Shown piece after piece: positions 31,863 to 39,952 of a stretch of 64,000 nucleotides of DNA; position 1 is the first letter of the stretch, and each line of letters starts with the position of its first letter. Below the pieces are notes generated by a model that had not been told where the DNA came from, did not search any database, and saw nothing but the letters and a program-made list of their open reading frames with translations. The translations under genes were made by a program, and so were the position numbers. Source of the DNA: Sphingomonas mali NBRC 15500 (GTDB lineage Bacteria; Pseudomonadota; Alphaproteobacteria; Sphingomonadales; Sphingomonadaceae); assembly GCF_001598415.1 (NCBI RefSeq), contig NZ_BCYX01000001.1, positions 395,969 through 459,968 of the forward strand, written 5' to 3'.

Positions 31863-31981
31863 CCTGACGCCCCCGCTTGCTGATATCCGATAACGGCAGA
31901 CCGATGATCATGCCCGCAACTCGGTCGTTTCCGACTGGCCGCTTTATGAGTCTACCCGTCTGACTCCGCTCGGCGCCCCGC

Positions 31982-32446
31982 TTACCCCTTGGGCTTGTCC
32001 GCCACGCGATACTTGTCGTGGCAAGCCGAGCAGGCGTTGCGCACCACGCCCCATTGCGCCGCAAAGCCCGCCTGATCGCCCGCCTTGGCGATATTGGCGA
32101 GCTCGGCCGCTTCCGTCGCCAACGTCGCCGCCGCCTTCTCGAACCCGGCGCGGTCGCTCCACACGGTCGGCAATGCCTTGGTCGTGCCGCCGTCGCTGCC
32201 CGCGGGGAACAACCCAGGTAGCGCGCGCGCCCAGGCGGCGATCGCGCCAGCGGCGAAGGCCTGGGTCTTCACGTCGCCCTTGGCATCGATCACCCCTTTC
32301 ATTCCGCCAAAGGCCGCACCTTGCAGCTTGAAGCCGGCCTGCCGCGCCGCGATCAGCTGATCGGCGTCGTCGCGCCGCGTCGCCGCCGCCGCGGTCAGCA
32401 CGCTCGCCGCCATCACCAGCACCAATGCCGACATCGTCCTGGTCAT
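31982..32446 (-). CDS. Cytochrome c' (periplasmic)
   Basis: A 154-residue protein with a cleavable signal peptide (residues 1-22) and a four-helix bundle ending in the haem motif CSACH at residues 139-143 ('NACSACHDKYR'). The C-terminal haem site and helical plan are those of cytochrome c', which binds NO and CO and helps in nitrosative stress. An aromatic or acidic residue pattern near 'FKLQGAAFGGMKG' corresponds to the distal helix. The gene is monocistronic or followed by the small exported protein. Confidence 0.88.
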   Translation of the reverse strand: MTRTMSALVLVMAASVLTAAAATRRDDADQLIAARQAGFKLQGAAFGGMKGVIDAKGDVKTQAFAAGAIAAWARALPGLFPAGSDGGTTKALPTVWSDRAGFEKAAATLATEAAELANIAKAGDQAGFAAQWGVVRNACSACHDKYRVADKPKG

Positions 32447-32563
32447 CGCGCCTCTCCCTTGGTTGAAGTCGCGCGATGCTATGCCCGCACGAGCGATCGG
32501 GCAATCCCGCCGTTAACCGGCTTTGCGGAGCGCGCGTTAACCGTGCGCGGCTATCGTCCGGTG

Positions 32564-32764
32564 ATGATCTCGTCCAAAATCTTCCGCAGCCGATGGTCGG
32601 CCTTGTTCTGGGCGGCCGGGATCATCTGGACGGCGTACGACGTCGCGAGTGCCAACACGCCCGACCCGGTGACCAACAACGCCACCGCCGCGGATACCGA
32701 CGCAACCGGCGTCGCGATCGACAATGGCGACCTGGCGGTGCTCGCAAACGCGATGGGAAATTAG
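32564..32764 (+). CDS. Small single-helix membrane protein
   Basis: A 66-residue frame from ATG 32564 (GTG 32561 just before). It has one hydrophobic helix (about 12-27, 'SALFWAAGIIWTAYDVAS') followed by an Ala/Asp/Thr-rich outer part. It resembles the short exported proteins of sphingomonads but no family is recognised. It is less certain than its neighbours because it is short; codon use fits the genome. Confidence 0.45.
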   Translation: MISSKIFRSRWSALFWAAGIIWTAYDVASANTPDPVTNNATAADTDATGVAIDNGDLAVLANAMGN

Positions 32765-32771
32765 GGGCGAT

Positions 32772-32862
32772 CGTCACCCCGGACTTGTTCCGGGGTCCAA
32801 CCCTCCACGCGGGAATCCAGCCGTTGTTGCACGTTGGATGCCGGAACGAGTCCGGCATGACG
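32772..32862. repeat. Inverted repeat of CGTCACCCCGG family, copy 1
   Basis: Arms 32772-32799 and 32835-32862 pair at 23 of 28 positions. Each arm is a hairpin of the form CGTCA-CCCCGGACTTGTTCCGGGG-TCCA. A second, related element is at 34757-34864. Confidence 0.75.
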
Positions 32863-32880
32863 GCGGTGCGAAGGTCGCCG

Positions 32881-33216
32881 CTACTTCCCCGCGAACAGGA
32901 ACGCGACGGCGCCGACCAGGCAGAGGAACGCCCCCAGATGCCGCCAGCCGAGCGGCTCGCCCAGCACCGTCACCATGAACACGCCGAACGCCGCGAGCGC
33001 GATCGCTTCCTGCGTCACCTTGAGCTGTCCGCCCGACCAGCCCGCGGCATAGCCGATGCGGTTGGCGGGGACCGCCAGGCAATATTCGAAAAAGGCGATG
33101 CCCCAACTGATCGCGATCACGATCCAGAGCGGCTTGGCCATGCCGCCCTTCAGATGCCAGTACCAGGCGATCGTCATGAAACAGTTGGACAGCGCGAGCA
33201 GGGCCACCGTCCACAT
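32881..33216 (-). CDS. DMT-superfamily small transporter, DUF486
   Basis: A 111-residue protein with four hydrophobic helices. 'LLALSNCFMTIAWYWHLKG', 'WGIAFFEYCLAVPANRIGY' and 'LKVTQEAIALAAFGVFMV' are typical of the DUF486 family, a small relative of the SMR group that likely works as a dimer. Substrate unknown. It is encoded 19 bases downstream of the lipoprotein gene on the same strand. Confidence 0.88.
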   Translation of the reverse strand: MWTVALLALSNCFMTIAWYWHLKGGMAKPLWIVIAISWGIAFFEYCLAVPANRIGYAAGWSGGQLKVTQEAIALAAFGVFMVTVLGEPLGWRHLGAFLCLVGAVAFLFAGK

Positions 33217-33234
33217 GGCGGTCGATCTCTTTCG

Positions 33235-34182
33235 TTAGCGAATGACGGAGCACGCGATGGGCGGCTGGCCCGGCGTCGTCAAGGTCGCGGCATCGCCTTT
33301 GCCGCGCAGTTCGTACGGGCCCTTCCTGTACCAGATGCCCGAGGCCGGCTTCTGCCCGTCGAGCGTCGCCAGCGTCCGGCCGTTACGCGTGATCGCGGCG
33401 GTGTCGCGCTGATTGTCGAACCGCACCGCGAATTTGCTCCCGTCCATGCAGCGATAGCGTGCGCTGACCACCGGCGGCGTGCCGCTCGTATCGGCGGCAC
33501 CGGTTCCGCCACCCGCTTCCGGCTTCGCACCACCCCTGCCCGGCGCGGGCTTCAGGTCGACCGAATAGATATGCCATTTGCGCTGCTCGGCCGTCGCGCC
33601 ATCGACGACGGCGCGGCGCAGGACGATCGTGCCGGTCTGATAGTCGGGCCGGCCGTCCTTGAGCCGGGCATAGACCTGCACGGGAACCGAGACGTAGCGG
33701 CTTCCCGCCGCGCCCTCTATCTCGCCCGGGCCGCCGATATTGGCGTGATATTCCTTGTATTTGGCAAAGCTCGCCGCAAACGCCGCCGGGCTCAATTTGC
33801 TGTCGGCGCCATCATTGCCCCACAAGGCGCGGGCGGCCGCATATTTGCCGCCCTCGATGCTGGCGAAATAGATCTGGGCGACGTTCGCGGCGCCCTGCGC
33901 GCTGTCGGGAGTGAACTTGCCTTCGGACACCGGAGTCTTGTCGTCGGGCAGTCCGCCCGGCTGGCCGGGTTCGGCGGGTGCCAGCGGCGGTTCGTCACCG
34001 GTCGCCGGCGCCACCGCGCCGTTGGTCGCGACCTCCGACACATTGTCGGTCGCATTATAGGTGTTGATGTCGCCCCGCGCGCGTTCGGCGGCGTCATTGA
34101 TATCGACTTCGCTATTGCCGGTCGTGGCCGGCTGCGAACAGGCGGCAAGGCACAGGAACGGAACAAGCAGGACGGCGCGCAC
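33235..34182 (-). CDS. Lipoprotein with NTF2-like and MliC-like domains
   Basis: About 315 residues from a GTG at 34182; earlier codons lack a signal. The signal peptide ends in a lipobox 'LCLAAC|S', so it is lipid-anchored. A Pro/Gly/Asp-rich linker (about 20-85) precedes an NTF2-like domain (about 90-210, 'AANVAQIYFASIEGGKYAAA'), and the C-terminal ~75 residues resemble MliC, the c-type lysozyme inhibitor ('ARYRCMDGSKFAVRF', 'ASGIWYRKGPYELRGKGDAA' and a final Cys). It may guard the cell wall against lysozyme. Two Cys in this domain would form the usual disulfide. Confidence 0.8.
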   Translation of the reverse strand: MRAVLLVPFLCLAACSQPATTGNSEVDINDAAERARGDINTYNATDNVSEVATNGAVAPATGDEPPLAPAEPGQPGGLPDDKTPVSEGKFTPDSAQGAANVAQIYFASIEGGKYAAARALWGNDGADSKLSPAAFAASFAKYKEYHANIGGPGEIEGAAGSRYVSVPVQVYARLKDGRPDYQTGTIVLRRAVVDGATAEQRKWHIYSVDLKPAPGRGGAKPEAGGGTGAADTSGTPPVVSARYRCMDGSKFAVRFDNQRDTAAITRNGRTLATLDGQKPASGIWYRKGPYELRGKGDAATLTTPGQPPIACSVIR

Positions 34183-34249
34183 GATGGAACCCCCGGGGCA
34201 ATGCGGTAAGAGGGGGTGTGAACGTTCCAACGCCCGCGTCGTTCCCCGG

Positions 34250-34660
34250 TCAGAAGACCTGCTTGAACTGGTCGTTGCCGACGAACCCCAGCCGCGTGAC
34301 GCCGGCGCGCTTCACCGTTGCCAGCACGCGATCGAACGTCTCGTAGCGCGCGGCGGCGTCGGCACGGATGGTGAGCGTCGCGTCCTTGTCCGCCATCGTC
34401 GCGACCAGTTGATCGGGCAGCGCGCTCTCCGCGATGGCGGCGCCGTCGAGGCTGAGCGCGCCCGACGCCGCGATCTCGAGCCGGTGCATCTTCTGGTCGG
34501 GCACTGTCCGTGGTGCGCCGTTGGGCAAGTCGACTGCCACCGTGTGCGTGGCGACCGGCAGCGTGAGGATCATCATGATCAGGAGTACCAACAACACGTC
34601 GATCAACGGCGTGATATTCATCTCGGCGATCGGTTGGGAATGGGCGGTACGGCTGGCCAC
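34250..34660 (-). CDS. ExbD/TolR-family protein, orphan
   Basis: About 136 residues: short cytoplasmic N-terminus with 'IAEMNITPLIDVLLVLLIMM', the one transmembrane helix carrying the essential Asp, and a periplasmic domain ending 'VKRAGVTRLGFVGNDQ'. ExbD works with ExbB in energising TonB transport. Neither exbB nor tonB is near. I prefer the GTG start at 34660, which has GGGAG 8 bases before it, over an ATG at 34684 that lies inside a palindrome. Confidence 0.88.
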   Translation of the reverse strand: MASRTAHSQPIAEMNITPLIDVLLVLLIMMILTLPVATHTVAVDLPNGAPRTVPDQKMHRLEIAASGALSLDGAAIAESALPDQLVATMADKDATLTIRADAAARYETFDRVLATVKRAGVTRLGFVGNDQFKQVF

Positions 34661-34674
34661 GAGCGATCTCCCGT

Positions 34675-34703
34675 TCTGATACATGATAACGTATCATATC
34701 ACG
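34675..34703. promoter_or_regulatory. Nested TGATA/TATCA operator-like site
   Basis: ATGATA-ACG-TATCAT (34683-34697) is a perfect 6-base inverted repeat, flanked by a further TGATA/TATCA pair (TGATAC... at 34678 and TATCA at 34695). The site lies just before the ribosome site of the exbD gene. Such nested dyads are bound by LacI- or GntR-type repressors. Confidence 0.4.
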
Positions 34704-34756
34704 AGAGGATGGCAAGCCTCCGCAGGGCTGGGGGTGGACATTCAACATCGCCAATT

Positions 34757-34864
34757 CGTCATGCCGGGCTTGTCCCGGCATCCACCGGGCACCGAGCCCA
34801 ACCCTTTGAGCCTCTTGTCCCGCGCCTGCGGCCTGGTGGACCCCGGCACAAGGCCGGGGCGACG
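34757..34864. repeat. Inverted repeat of CGTCACCCCGG family, copy 2
   Basis: Arms at 34757-34786 (CGTCATGCCGGGCTTGTCCC...) and 34835-34864 (GGTGGACCCCGGCACAAGG...) pair imperfectly, each arm being a hairpin itself. The loop holds a 48-base spacer. Same family as 32772-32862. Confidence 0.75.
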
Positions 34865-34957
34865 TTGGGAATTAGACGAAAGTCAGGGAAAATAAGCGAT
34901 GTTCACCTTTGGTCATCGTCATCTGAACGCTCGCATCGCCTAACCTCGCCGGCCCGC

Positions 34958-35551
34958 TCAGCAATTCTCGTATTTCCAGTTGAGCTTCTTGCCCGCGCGC
35001 AGCTGTTCGATCGTCTGGGCGACGCGCTTGGCCCGCGTTTCGTCGCGCTTGGCATCGGCCACCCATTCGCGATATTCGCGGCGGCAACTCGGTGGGAAAG
35101 CGTTCCAGGTCGCCATCGCCTGCGCGTCCGCCGCCAGCGCGTCGGCGAGCGCTGGCGGGACTTCGGCTTCGGGCTTGCTGGCGCGGGCTGGCCGCTTGGG
35201 CTTTTCGCCGGCATCGATCTTGGCCAGCGCCTGATCGAGCCGGTCGAGCAATAACGTGTCGGGCGGCAGGGTCGCGACGTCGGTCAGGCGGCCATATTGG
35301 CCCATCGCATCGCCTTCCTTGCCGGTGGCCAGGCCCAGCCGATCCCAGAAACCGAACGCGGCATGTTCCTTGAACGCCGCCATATTGGCGAGCAACTCGC
35401 CCTTATAGGTGAAGAACGGCATGCTCCATTTGATCGTTTCCTCGACCGCCGGCGCATGGCCGTGGATGAGGTCACGCAAATGGGTGAGGATCGGTTTCGC
35501 GAAGTCGTTCTTGCTCGCGATATAAGCGTCGACGCGCGGATCCCTGGACAT
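34958..35551 (-). CDS. YdeI/DUF1801 family protein
   Basis: A 197-residue protein: an N-terminal DUF1801-like domain ('LRDLIHGHAPAVEETIKWSM', 'PFFTYKGELLANMAAFKEHA') and a C-terminal YdeI/OmpD-associated helical region ('PPSCRREYREWVADAKRDET', 'AQTIEQLRAGKKLNWKY'). A Lys/Pro/Ala-rich linker joins them. Homologues are linked to polymyxin or OmpD-related responses in enterobacteria, but the biochemical role is unknown. It has no close partner genes. Confidence 0.85.
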   Translation of the reverse strand: MSRDPRVDAYIASKNDFAKPILTHLRDLIHGHAPAVEETIKWSMPFFTYKGELLANMAAFKEHAAFGFWDRLGLATGKEGDAMGQYGRLTDVATLPPDTLLLDRLDQALAKIDAGEKPKRPARASKPEAEVPPALADALAADAQAMATWNAFPPSCRREYREWVADAKRDETRAKRVAQTIEQLRAGKKLNWKYENC

Positions 35552-35629
35552 CGGTTCTCCTTTCGGTTTCCGGTCGGGCCGGAAACCTAGGGCCGTCGTT
35601 AGCCGACGGTCAACGCCGACGTCATGGCG

Positions 35630-35974
35630 TCAGGAATTGAGCGCCTCGTCATCGGCGTCGGACAAGTCGTCGTCATCGTCGGAATCGCCGTCGTCGAACT
35701 TGTCCTGGACCTCGTCCTCGTCGATATCCTCGTCCGACAGGTCGGCATCCTCGTCCTCTTCGCCGACATCGTCGGCGGACATCTCGACATCGTCATTCTC
35801 GGGCTCGTCGCCCAGATCGGGATCGAGATCGGTCAGGATCGTGCCGTCAGTCGGCCCGTCACGCGTCGCTTCCAATATTTCGGCGCGCTGGCTTTCATCA
35901 TAGCCTTCCTCGTCATAACCGTCGTCGCCCGACCCTTGGCCCGGTACCTGATATCCGCCCATTTCCGTCTCCAT
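35630..35974 (-). CDS. Very acidic hypothetical protein
   Basis: A 114-residue protein with about 50 Asp/Glu and very few basic residues, including runs such as EEDEDADLSDEDIDEDE and DDDDDLSDADDEA. It lacks hydrophobic segments and is probably disordered in part. The N-terminal region has 'YQVPGQGSGDDGYDEEGYDE'. A DNA- or ribosome-mimicking, or cation-binding, role is possible; none is shown. It has third-position GC typical of real genes and a good start (35974). Confidence 0.6.
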   Translation of the reverse strand: METEMGGYQVPGQGSGDDGYDEEGYDESQRAEILEATRDGPTDGTILTDLDPDLGDEPENDDVEMSADDVGEEDEDADLSDEDIDEDEVQDKFDDGDSDDDDDLSDADDEALNS

Positions 35975-36041
35975 GACATTAGGGTGCAGACCCTTAGGAA
36001 GCGAACGGCGGCGCGGCCTTTGGGTTCCGCCAGACGCTATA

Positions 36042-37271
36042 CTAAGCGGGGCGGAATAGGCGACCGCGCTCGACGATCGCCGCCAGCACCAATGCTACCA
36101 CTCCGGCGGTGAGGAAGCCAAGATGCAGCGGCGTGGTGGTGCCGTCGAACGCCATGCCGATCAGGCCGCCGATCGCGGCACCGCCGGTGGTGACGACGAA
36201 GCCCTGGAGGCTCGAGGCCGTCCCGGCGATCTCGCCCATGTTCATCATCGCCATCGCCGAGCAGTTCGACGCGGCGAGCCCGAAACACGCCATCGTCACG
36301 GCCTGGAGCGCGACGAAGGTCCACAGATTCTCGAGCCCGAGATAGCTGATCACCAGGCTGGCCGACGCCGCCACGATCAGCACGACCATCGCGCCATGCG
36401 AGATGCGCCGCATACCGAGCCACATGACGATCCGCGAATTGAGCAGATTGCCGCACGCCATCGTCACCGCGCAGGCGGCGAAGATCAGCCCCAGCCGTTC
36501 GGGCTGATGGAACACTTTCTCGACGATCGGCTGGATGCTGGTGATATAGCCGAACAGCGCGCCCTGCAGCCCGATCACCGCCGCGGCATAGCCCACCGAC
36601 AAGCGATCCTGCAGCGTGCGCTTCCAATTGCCCAGGAGCAGCTTCGCCTCCAGCGGCACGCGCCGCTCCGGCGGCAATGTCTCGGGCATGCGCGCCACGA
36701 ACCACAGGACCGTCACCGCGCTGACCACCGCGATCATGTTGAAGATCAGCCGCCACGATCCCATCAACAGGATGAACTGGCCGATGCTCGGCGCGATGAT
36801 CGGAAAGATCATGAACGTCATCACCGCCAGGCTGCTCACGCGCGCCATCGCCCGGCCCGAATAGCAATCGCGGATCAGCGCGATCGTCACGACGCGCGTC
36901 GCGGCGATCGCCACCCCCGCGCATACGCGCGAAATCAACAGCAGGTCGAAGCTCTTCGCGGCCGCGCAGACCAGGTTCATCAGGATGTAGAGCACCATCG
37001 ACCCGACCAGCACCGGCCGCCGGCCATAACGGTCGGCCAGCGGGCCGTGGATCAGCTGCGCCGCGCCGAACCCACCCGAGAACATCACGATCACCAGCGG
37101 CAAATCGCGTGCCGCGGTATTCAGATCTCGGCCGATCTCCGGCAGCGCCGGCAGCATGGTGTCGATGCCGAGCGCGCCCAACGCCATCAGCACGGCGATC
37201 AGCGCGACGAACTCCACGAAATGGATCGGCGACGAGGATTCGGCGCGAGAGGGATCCACAGGTTGCGGCAT
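36042..37271 (-). CDS. MFS multidrug transporter, Bcr/CflA-like
   Basis: About 409 residues, 12 helices. 'LIAVLMALGALGIDTMLPALP' near the N-terminus (D in the first helix), 'GPLADRYGRRPVLVGS' (motif A) and 'SRVCAGVAIAATRVVTIALIRD' (motif B/C region) are typical of Bcr/CflA exporters of drugs and of metabolites such as sulfonamides or Cys. It starts at MPQPVDPSRA; the first ten codons of the longer frame look non-coding. It is separate from its neighbours by strand. Confidence 0.88.
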   Translation of the reverse strand: MPQPVDPSRAESSSPIHFVEFVALIAVLMALGALGIDTMLPALPEIGRDLNTAARDLPLVIVMFSGGFGAAQLIHGPLADRYGRRPVLVGSMVLYILMNLVCAAAKSFDLLLISRVCAGVAIAATRVVTIALIRDCYSGRAMARVSSLAVMTFMIFPIIAPSIGQFILLMGSWRLIFNMIAVVSAVTVLWFVARMPETLPPERRVPLEAKLLLGNWKRTLQDRLSVGYAAAVIGLQGALFGYITSIQPIVEKVFHQPERLGLIFAACAVTMACGNLLNSRIVMWLGMRRISHGAMVVLIVAASASLVISYLGLENLWTFVALQAVTMACFGLAASNCSAMAMMNMGEIAGTASSLQGFVVTTGGAAIGGLIGMAFDGTTTPLHLGFLTAGVVALVLAAIVERGRLFRPA

Positions 37272-37432
37272 CCCGCCCCCATGCCCCAGCCGCGCGCACA
37301 AATCAGCCCCGAAAAAATTTTGTCACGCAACCGGAATAGGCTGCCGCCGCCGGACCGATCGCGGCCATTGCCGGTCGCGAGTGCAGGTCCTAAGCCACTG
37401 TCCTTCGGGGGTGGAAACGTGAGGAGAATCGC

Positions 37433-37789
37433 ATGAGCATCTTCGGAACGATCAAGGACGCCATTTTCGGCTCCGCCACGCCGGCGCCCGCGCCGGCCCC
37501 TGCTCCCGCCGAGGCAGCGGCCCCGCCGCCTCCCCCTCCTCCCCCGCCGGCGACGTTGAGCGAGGACCAGATTTATGCGGTGCTCGAAAAGCACGCCGAA
37601 GCGCGTGGCGAGCCGCTCAACTACAAGGAATCGATCGTCGACCTGATGAAGGCGATCGGCCAGGATTCGAGTCTGGACGCACGCAAGCAGCTCGCGACCG
37701 AGCTCGGCTATACCGGTGATCAGAGCGACACCGCGACGATGAACATCTGGCTCCATCAGAAGACGATGGACAAATTGATGAACGGCTGA
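37433..37789 (+). CDS. DUF3597 domain protein
   Basis: A 118-residue protein. The N-terminus 'MSIFGTIKDAIFG' is followed by an Ala/Pro-rich linker (residues 15-40) and a C-terminal DUF3597 domain with 'KHAEARGEPLNYKESIVDLM' and 'IGQDSSLDARKQLATELGY'. The same layout is seen in LysM-less versions of this family in Proteobacteria. No function is assigned. It follows the divergent MFS gene by 160 bases, enough for its own promoter. Confidence 0.88.
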   Translation: MSIFGTIKDAIFGSATPAPAPAPAPAEAAAPPPPPPPPPATLSEDQIYAVLEKHAEARGEPLNYKESIVDLMKAIGQDSSLDARKQLATELGYTGDQSDTATMNIWLHQKTMDKLMNG

Positions 37790-37859
37790 CGCGCCGATCC
37801 TTCTTGCCGTGGCGGGCGCCTAGGTGTATTATTCTGATAACGCACTATGGGAGCCCGCC

Positions 37860-38363
37860 ATGCATCGTTTGATACCTCTTGCCGCCGCCGCGCTGGCGCT
37901 CGCCGCCTGTGGCGAGCATGACGGCAACAGCACCTCGATCAGCTTCAGCGGCAACAGCTCGGGCGGCGCCGTGTCCGGCGGGATCGACAGTTCGGGGAAT
38001 CTGAAGATCAACGCCAACGGCTTCAAGGCCGATCTGAAGCTGCCCAAATTCTCGGTCGACGCGAACAATTTCGAGATGAACGGGGTGCACCTCTACCCCG
38101 GCTCGACGATCAGCTCGATCAACGTCAATGGCGGTCAAGATGAGGACAAGGATCCCGGCAAGGTCCGCGTCGCCTTCACCAGCCCGGCCAATGCCGCGAC
38201 CGTGCGCGACTGGCTCAAGGAGCGGCTGGGCAAGGCAGGCTTCGCCCTGTCGGCCGACGGCGCTGGCCTGACCGGCAAGACCGACGACGGCAAGCCGTTC
38301 GCGCTCAAGCTGAGCGACCAGGGCGCGAACAAGTCGAGCGGCACGATCGACATGGGTGGGTGA
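37860..38363 (+). CDS. Hypothetical lipoprotein
   Basis: A 167-residue protein with a signal peptide and lipobox 'LALAAC|G'. The mature part begins with a Ser/Gly/Asn-rich stretch, then a beta-rich region with 'FEMNGVHLYPGSTISSINV' and 'AATVRDWLKERLGKAGFALS', which looks like a small alpha/beta domain. No family is recognised. A 28-base perfect inverted repeat follows 12 bases after its stop. Confidence 0.7.
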   Translation: MHRLIPLAAAALALAACGEHDGNSTSISFSGNSSGGAVSGGIDSSGNLKINANGFKADLKLPKFSVDANNFEMNGVHLYPGSTISSINVNGGQDEDKDPGKVRVAFTSPANAATVRDWLKERLGKAGFALSADGAGLTGKTDDGKPFALKLSDQGANKSSGTIDMGG

Positions 38364-38374
38364 CGCCGAAATAC

Positions 38375-38457
38375 CCGTCACCCCAGCGCAAGCTGGGGTC
38401 TCAAGAGGCTTAAGGGACGCTCGTGGCACGAGACCCCAGCTTGCGCTGGGGTGACGG
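38375..38457. repeat. Perfect 28-base inverted repeat
   Basis: Arms 38375-38402 and 38430-38457 are exact reverse complements (28 of 28), with a 27-base loop. Each arm also contains an internal hairpin, CCCAGC-GCAA-GCTGGG. It follows a lipoprotein gene and precedes the oxygenase gene, so it may also end transcription. Confidence 0.9.
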
Positions 38458-38509
38458 ATGAATGGCGAGGGTCTATCATCCCCCTTTCGAGAATTCCGGA
38501 CGATAGAAA

Positions 38510-39463
38510 ATGCTAGACACTCCTTCCGCCCAGGTCCCGACTCTCAGCCTCGCCGACGAAGCGCGCGACCCCGCCGCCTTTGCCGCGGCGTTCGGCGGAT
38601 CGTTCGAACGCTTCGGTTTCGCGATCGTCGCCGACCACGGCGTCCCGCTGCCGCTGATCCAGCGCGCCTGGCGCCTGACTGAGGAGTTCTTCGCGCTGCC
38701 GGTCGAGGAGAAGCATTCCTATTACGACAAGGCCTGGGGCGGCCAGCGCGGCTACACCCCCTTCAAGACCGAGATCGCCAAGGACGCCAAGCATGTCGAC
38801 CTGAAGGAATTCTGGCATGTCGGACGCGACCTGCCCGAGGGGCACCCGGCCGCCGCGACGATGATGCCCAATGTCTGGCCGTCGCGTCCGGGCGATTTCC
38901 AGGAAGCGCTGACCGATTTGTGGAACGCCTTCGACCGCGCCGGCCTCCGCCTGCTCTCGGCGATCGCGCGGCATTTGAAGCTGGCGCCCGATTATTTCGA
39001 GACGGTGGTCGATCACGGCAATTCGATCCTGCGGCTGCTCCATTATCCGCCGATCCCGGCAGATGCAGAGGGTGTGCGTGCCGGCGCGCATGAGGACATC
39101 AACCTGATCACCCTGCTGCTCGGCGCCGAGGAAGCCGGGCTGGAACTGCTCGACCGCGATGGCGAGTGGCTGGCGATCCGCCCGCCCGAAGGCGCGATGG
39201 TGGTCAATGTCGGCGACATGTTGCAGCGGCTGACCAACAACGTCCTGCCGTCGACCACGCACCGGGTGGTCAATCCGCCGCCCGAACGCCGCGGCTTCTC
39301 GCGTTATTCGATGCCGTTCTTCCTGCATCCCAATCCGGAATTCCTGATCGAGACGCTGCCGAGCTGCATCAGCGCGGACAACCCGAACCACTATCCGACG
39401 CCGATCACCGCGCACGATTATCTACACGAACGGCTGGTCGAAATTGGCCTCGTGAAAGCCTGA
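38510..39463 (+). CDS. 2OG-Fe(II) oxygenase, isopenicillin N synthase family
   Basis: A 317-residue double-stranded beta-helix oxygenase. The N-terminal DIOX_N part ('FGFAIVADHGVPLPLIQRAW') and the C-terminal iron site are seen: HxD in 'GAHEDINLITLLL', the distal His in 'STTHRVVNPP' and RxS ('RYSMPFF'). These soluble enzymes hydroxylate or close rings in small molecules; this clade is common in proteobacteria without a biosynthetic cluster, as here. Substrate unknown. Confidence 0.9.
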   Translation: MLDTPSAQVPTLSLADEARDPAAFAAAFGGSFERFGFAIVADHGVPLPLIQRAWRLTEEFFALPVEEKHSYYDKAWGGQRGYTPFKTEIAKDAKHVDLKEFWHVGRDLPEGHPAAATMMPNVWPSRPGDFQEALTDLWNAFDRAGLRLLSAIARHLKLAPDYFETVVDHGNSILRLLHYPPIPADAEGVRAGAHEDINLITLLLGAEEAGLELLDRDGEWLAIRPPEGAMVVNVGDMLQRLTNNVLPSTTHRVVNPPPERRGFSRYSMPFFLHPNPEFLIETLPSCISADNPNHYPTPITAHDYLHERLVEIGLVKA

Positions 39464-39508
39464 TCGTTTCGTGCTAAGATTCATTCTGAGGCAGCAAGGA
39501 AAAGCATC

Positions 39509-39928
39509 GTGTATCGCGAAATCCTGATTGTCGGCGCGCTTGTCGCCACACTGACCGCCATTCCAATGGCTCATGCTCAATGGGTACAGCGCAACCAATC
39601 ACGCTTCCAGCCACCCTATACCAGCTATACCGGCCAAGGTGCGTTTCAGAGCGGCGCTGAGACGAGCCCTCGTTACATGCCCCCGCCCAATGAGCAGCAA
39701 GTCGCAGAGATGGTCCGATGGAATGCGGTTGGCCAGTGCGTCAGCGGACAGGATCGCGAAGCGAGCTTGGCTTGGGTCGGCGGACGCCGCGAGGCCAAGC
39801 TCGCCCGCGTTCGCCTCGAGCCGGTGTTCGCTCGCTGCCTGGCGGGTAGCGGCATCACCGATCCGAACGACAAGGCGCTTCGTCGCGCGGCACTTGCCGA
39901 CGCGCTGGGCGTCAAACTAGCGCAATAA
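39509..39928 (+). CDS. Secreted hypothetical protein, paralogue 1
   Basis: A 139-residue protein with a signal peptide (residues 1-24, ending AHA). It starts with GTG after AAGGAAAAG. The conserved C-terminal part, 'VGQCVSGQDREASLAWVGG', 'FARCLAGSG' and 'LRRAALADALGVKL', is repeated in the next gene. Two Cys about 50 residues apart probably form a disulfide. Function unknown. Confidence 0.7.
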   Translation: MYREILIVGALVATLTAIPMAHAQWVQRNQSRFQPPYTSYTGQGAFQSGAETSPRYMPPPNEQQVAEMVRWNAVGQCVSGQDREASLAWVGGRREAKLARVRLEPVFARCLAGSGITDPNDKALRRAALADALGVKLAQ

Positions 39929-39952
39929 TTTCAGATGAGGGGCGTGGGGGCG

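Noticed and set aside
32476..34209. 577-codon plus-strand open frame
   Set aside because: It is antisense to the DUF486 and lipoprotein genes, Arg-rich, and has no domain; a shadow frame.
36123..37436. 437-codon plus-strand open frame
   Set aside because: Antisense to the MFS exporter gene, very rich in His, Arg and Asp; typical composition of shadow frames in GC-rich DNA.
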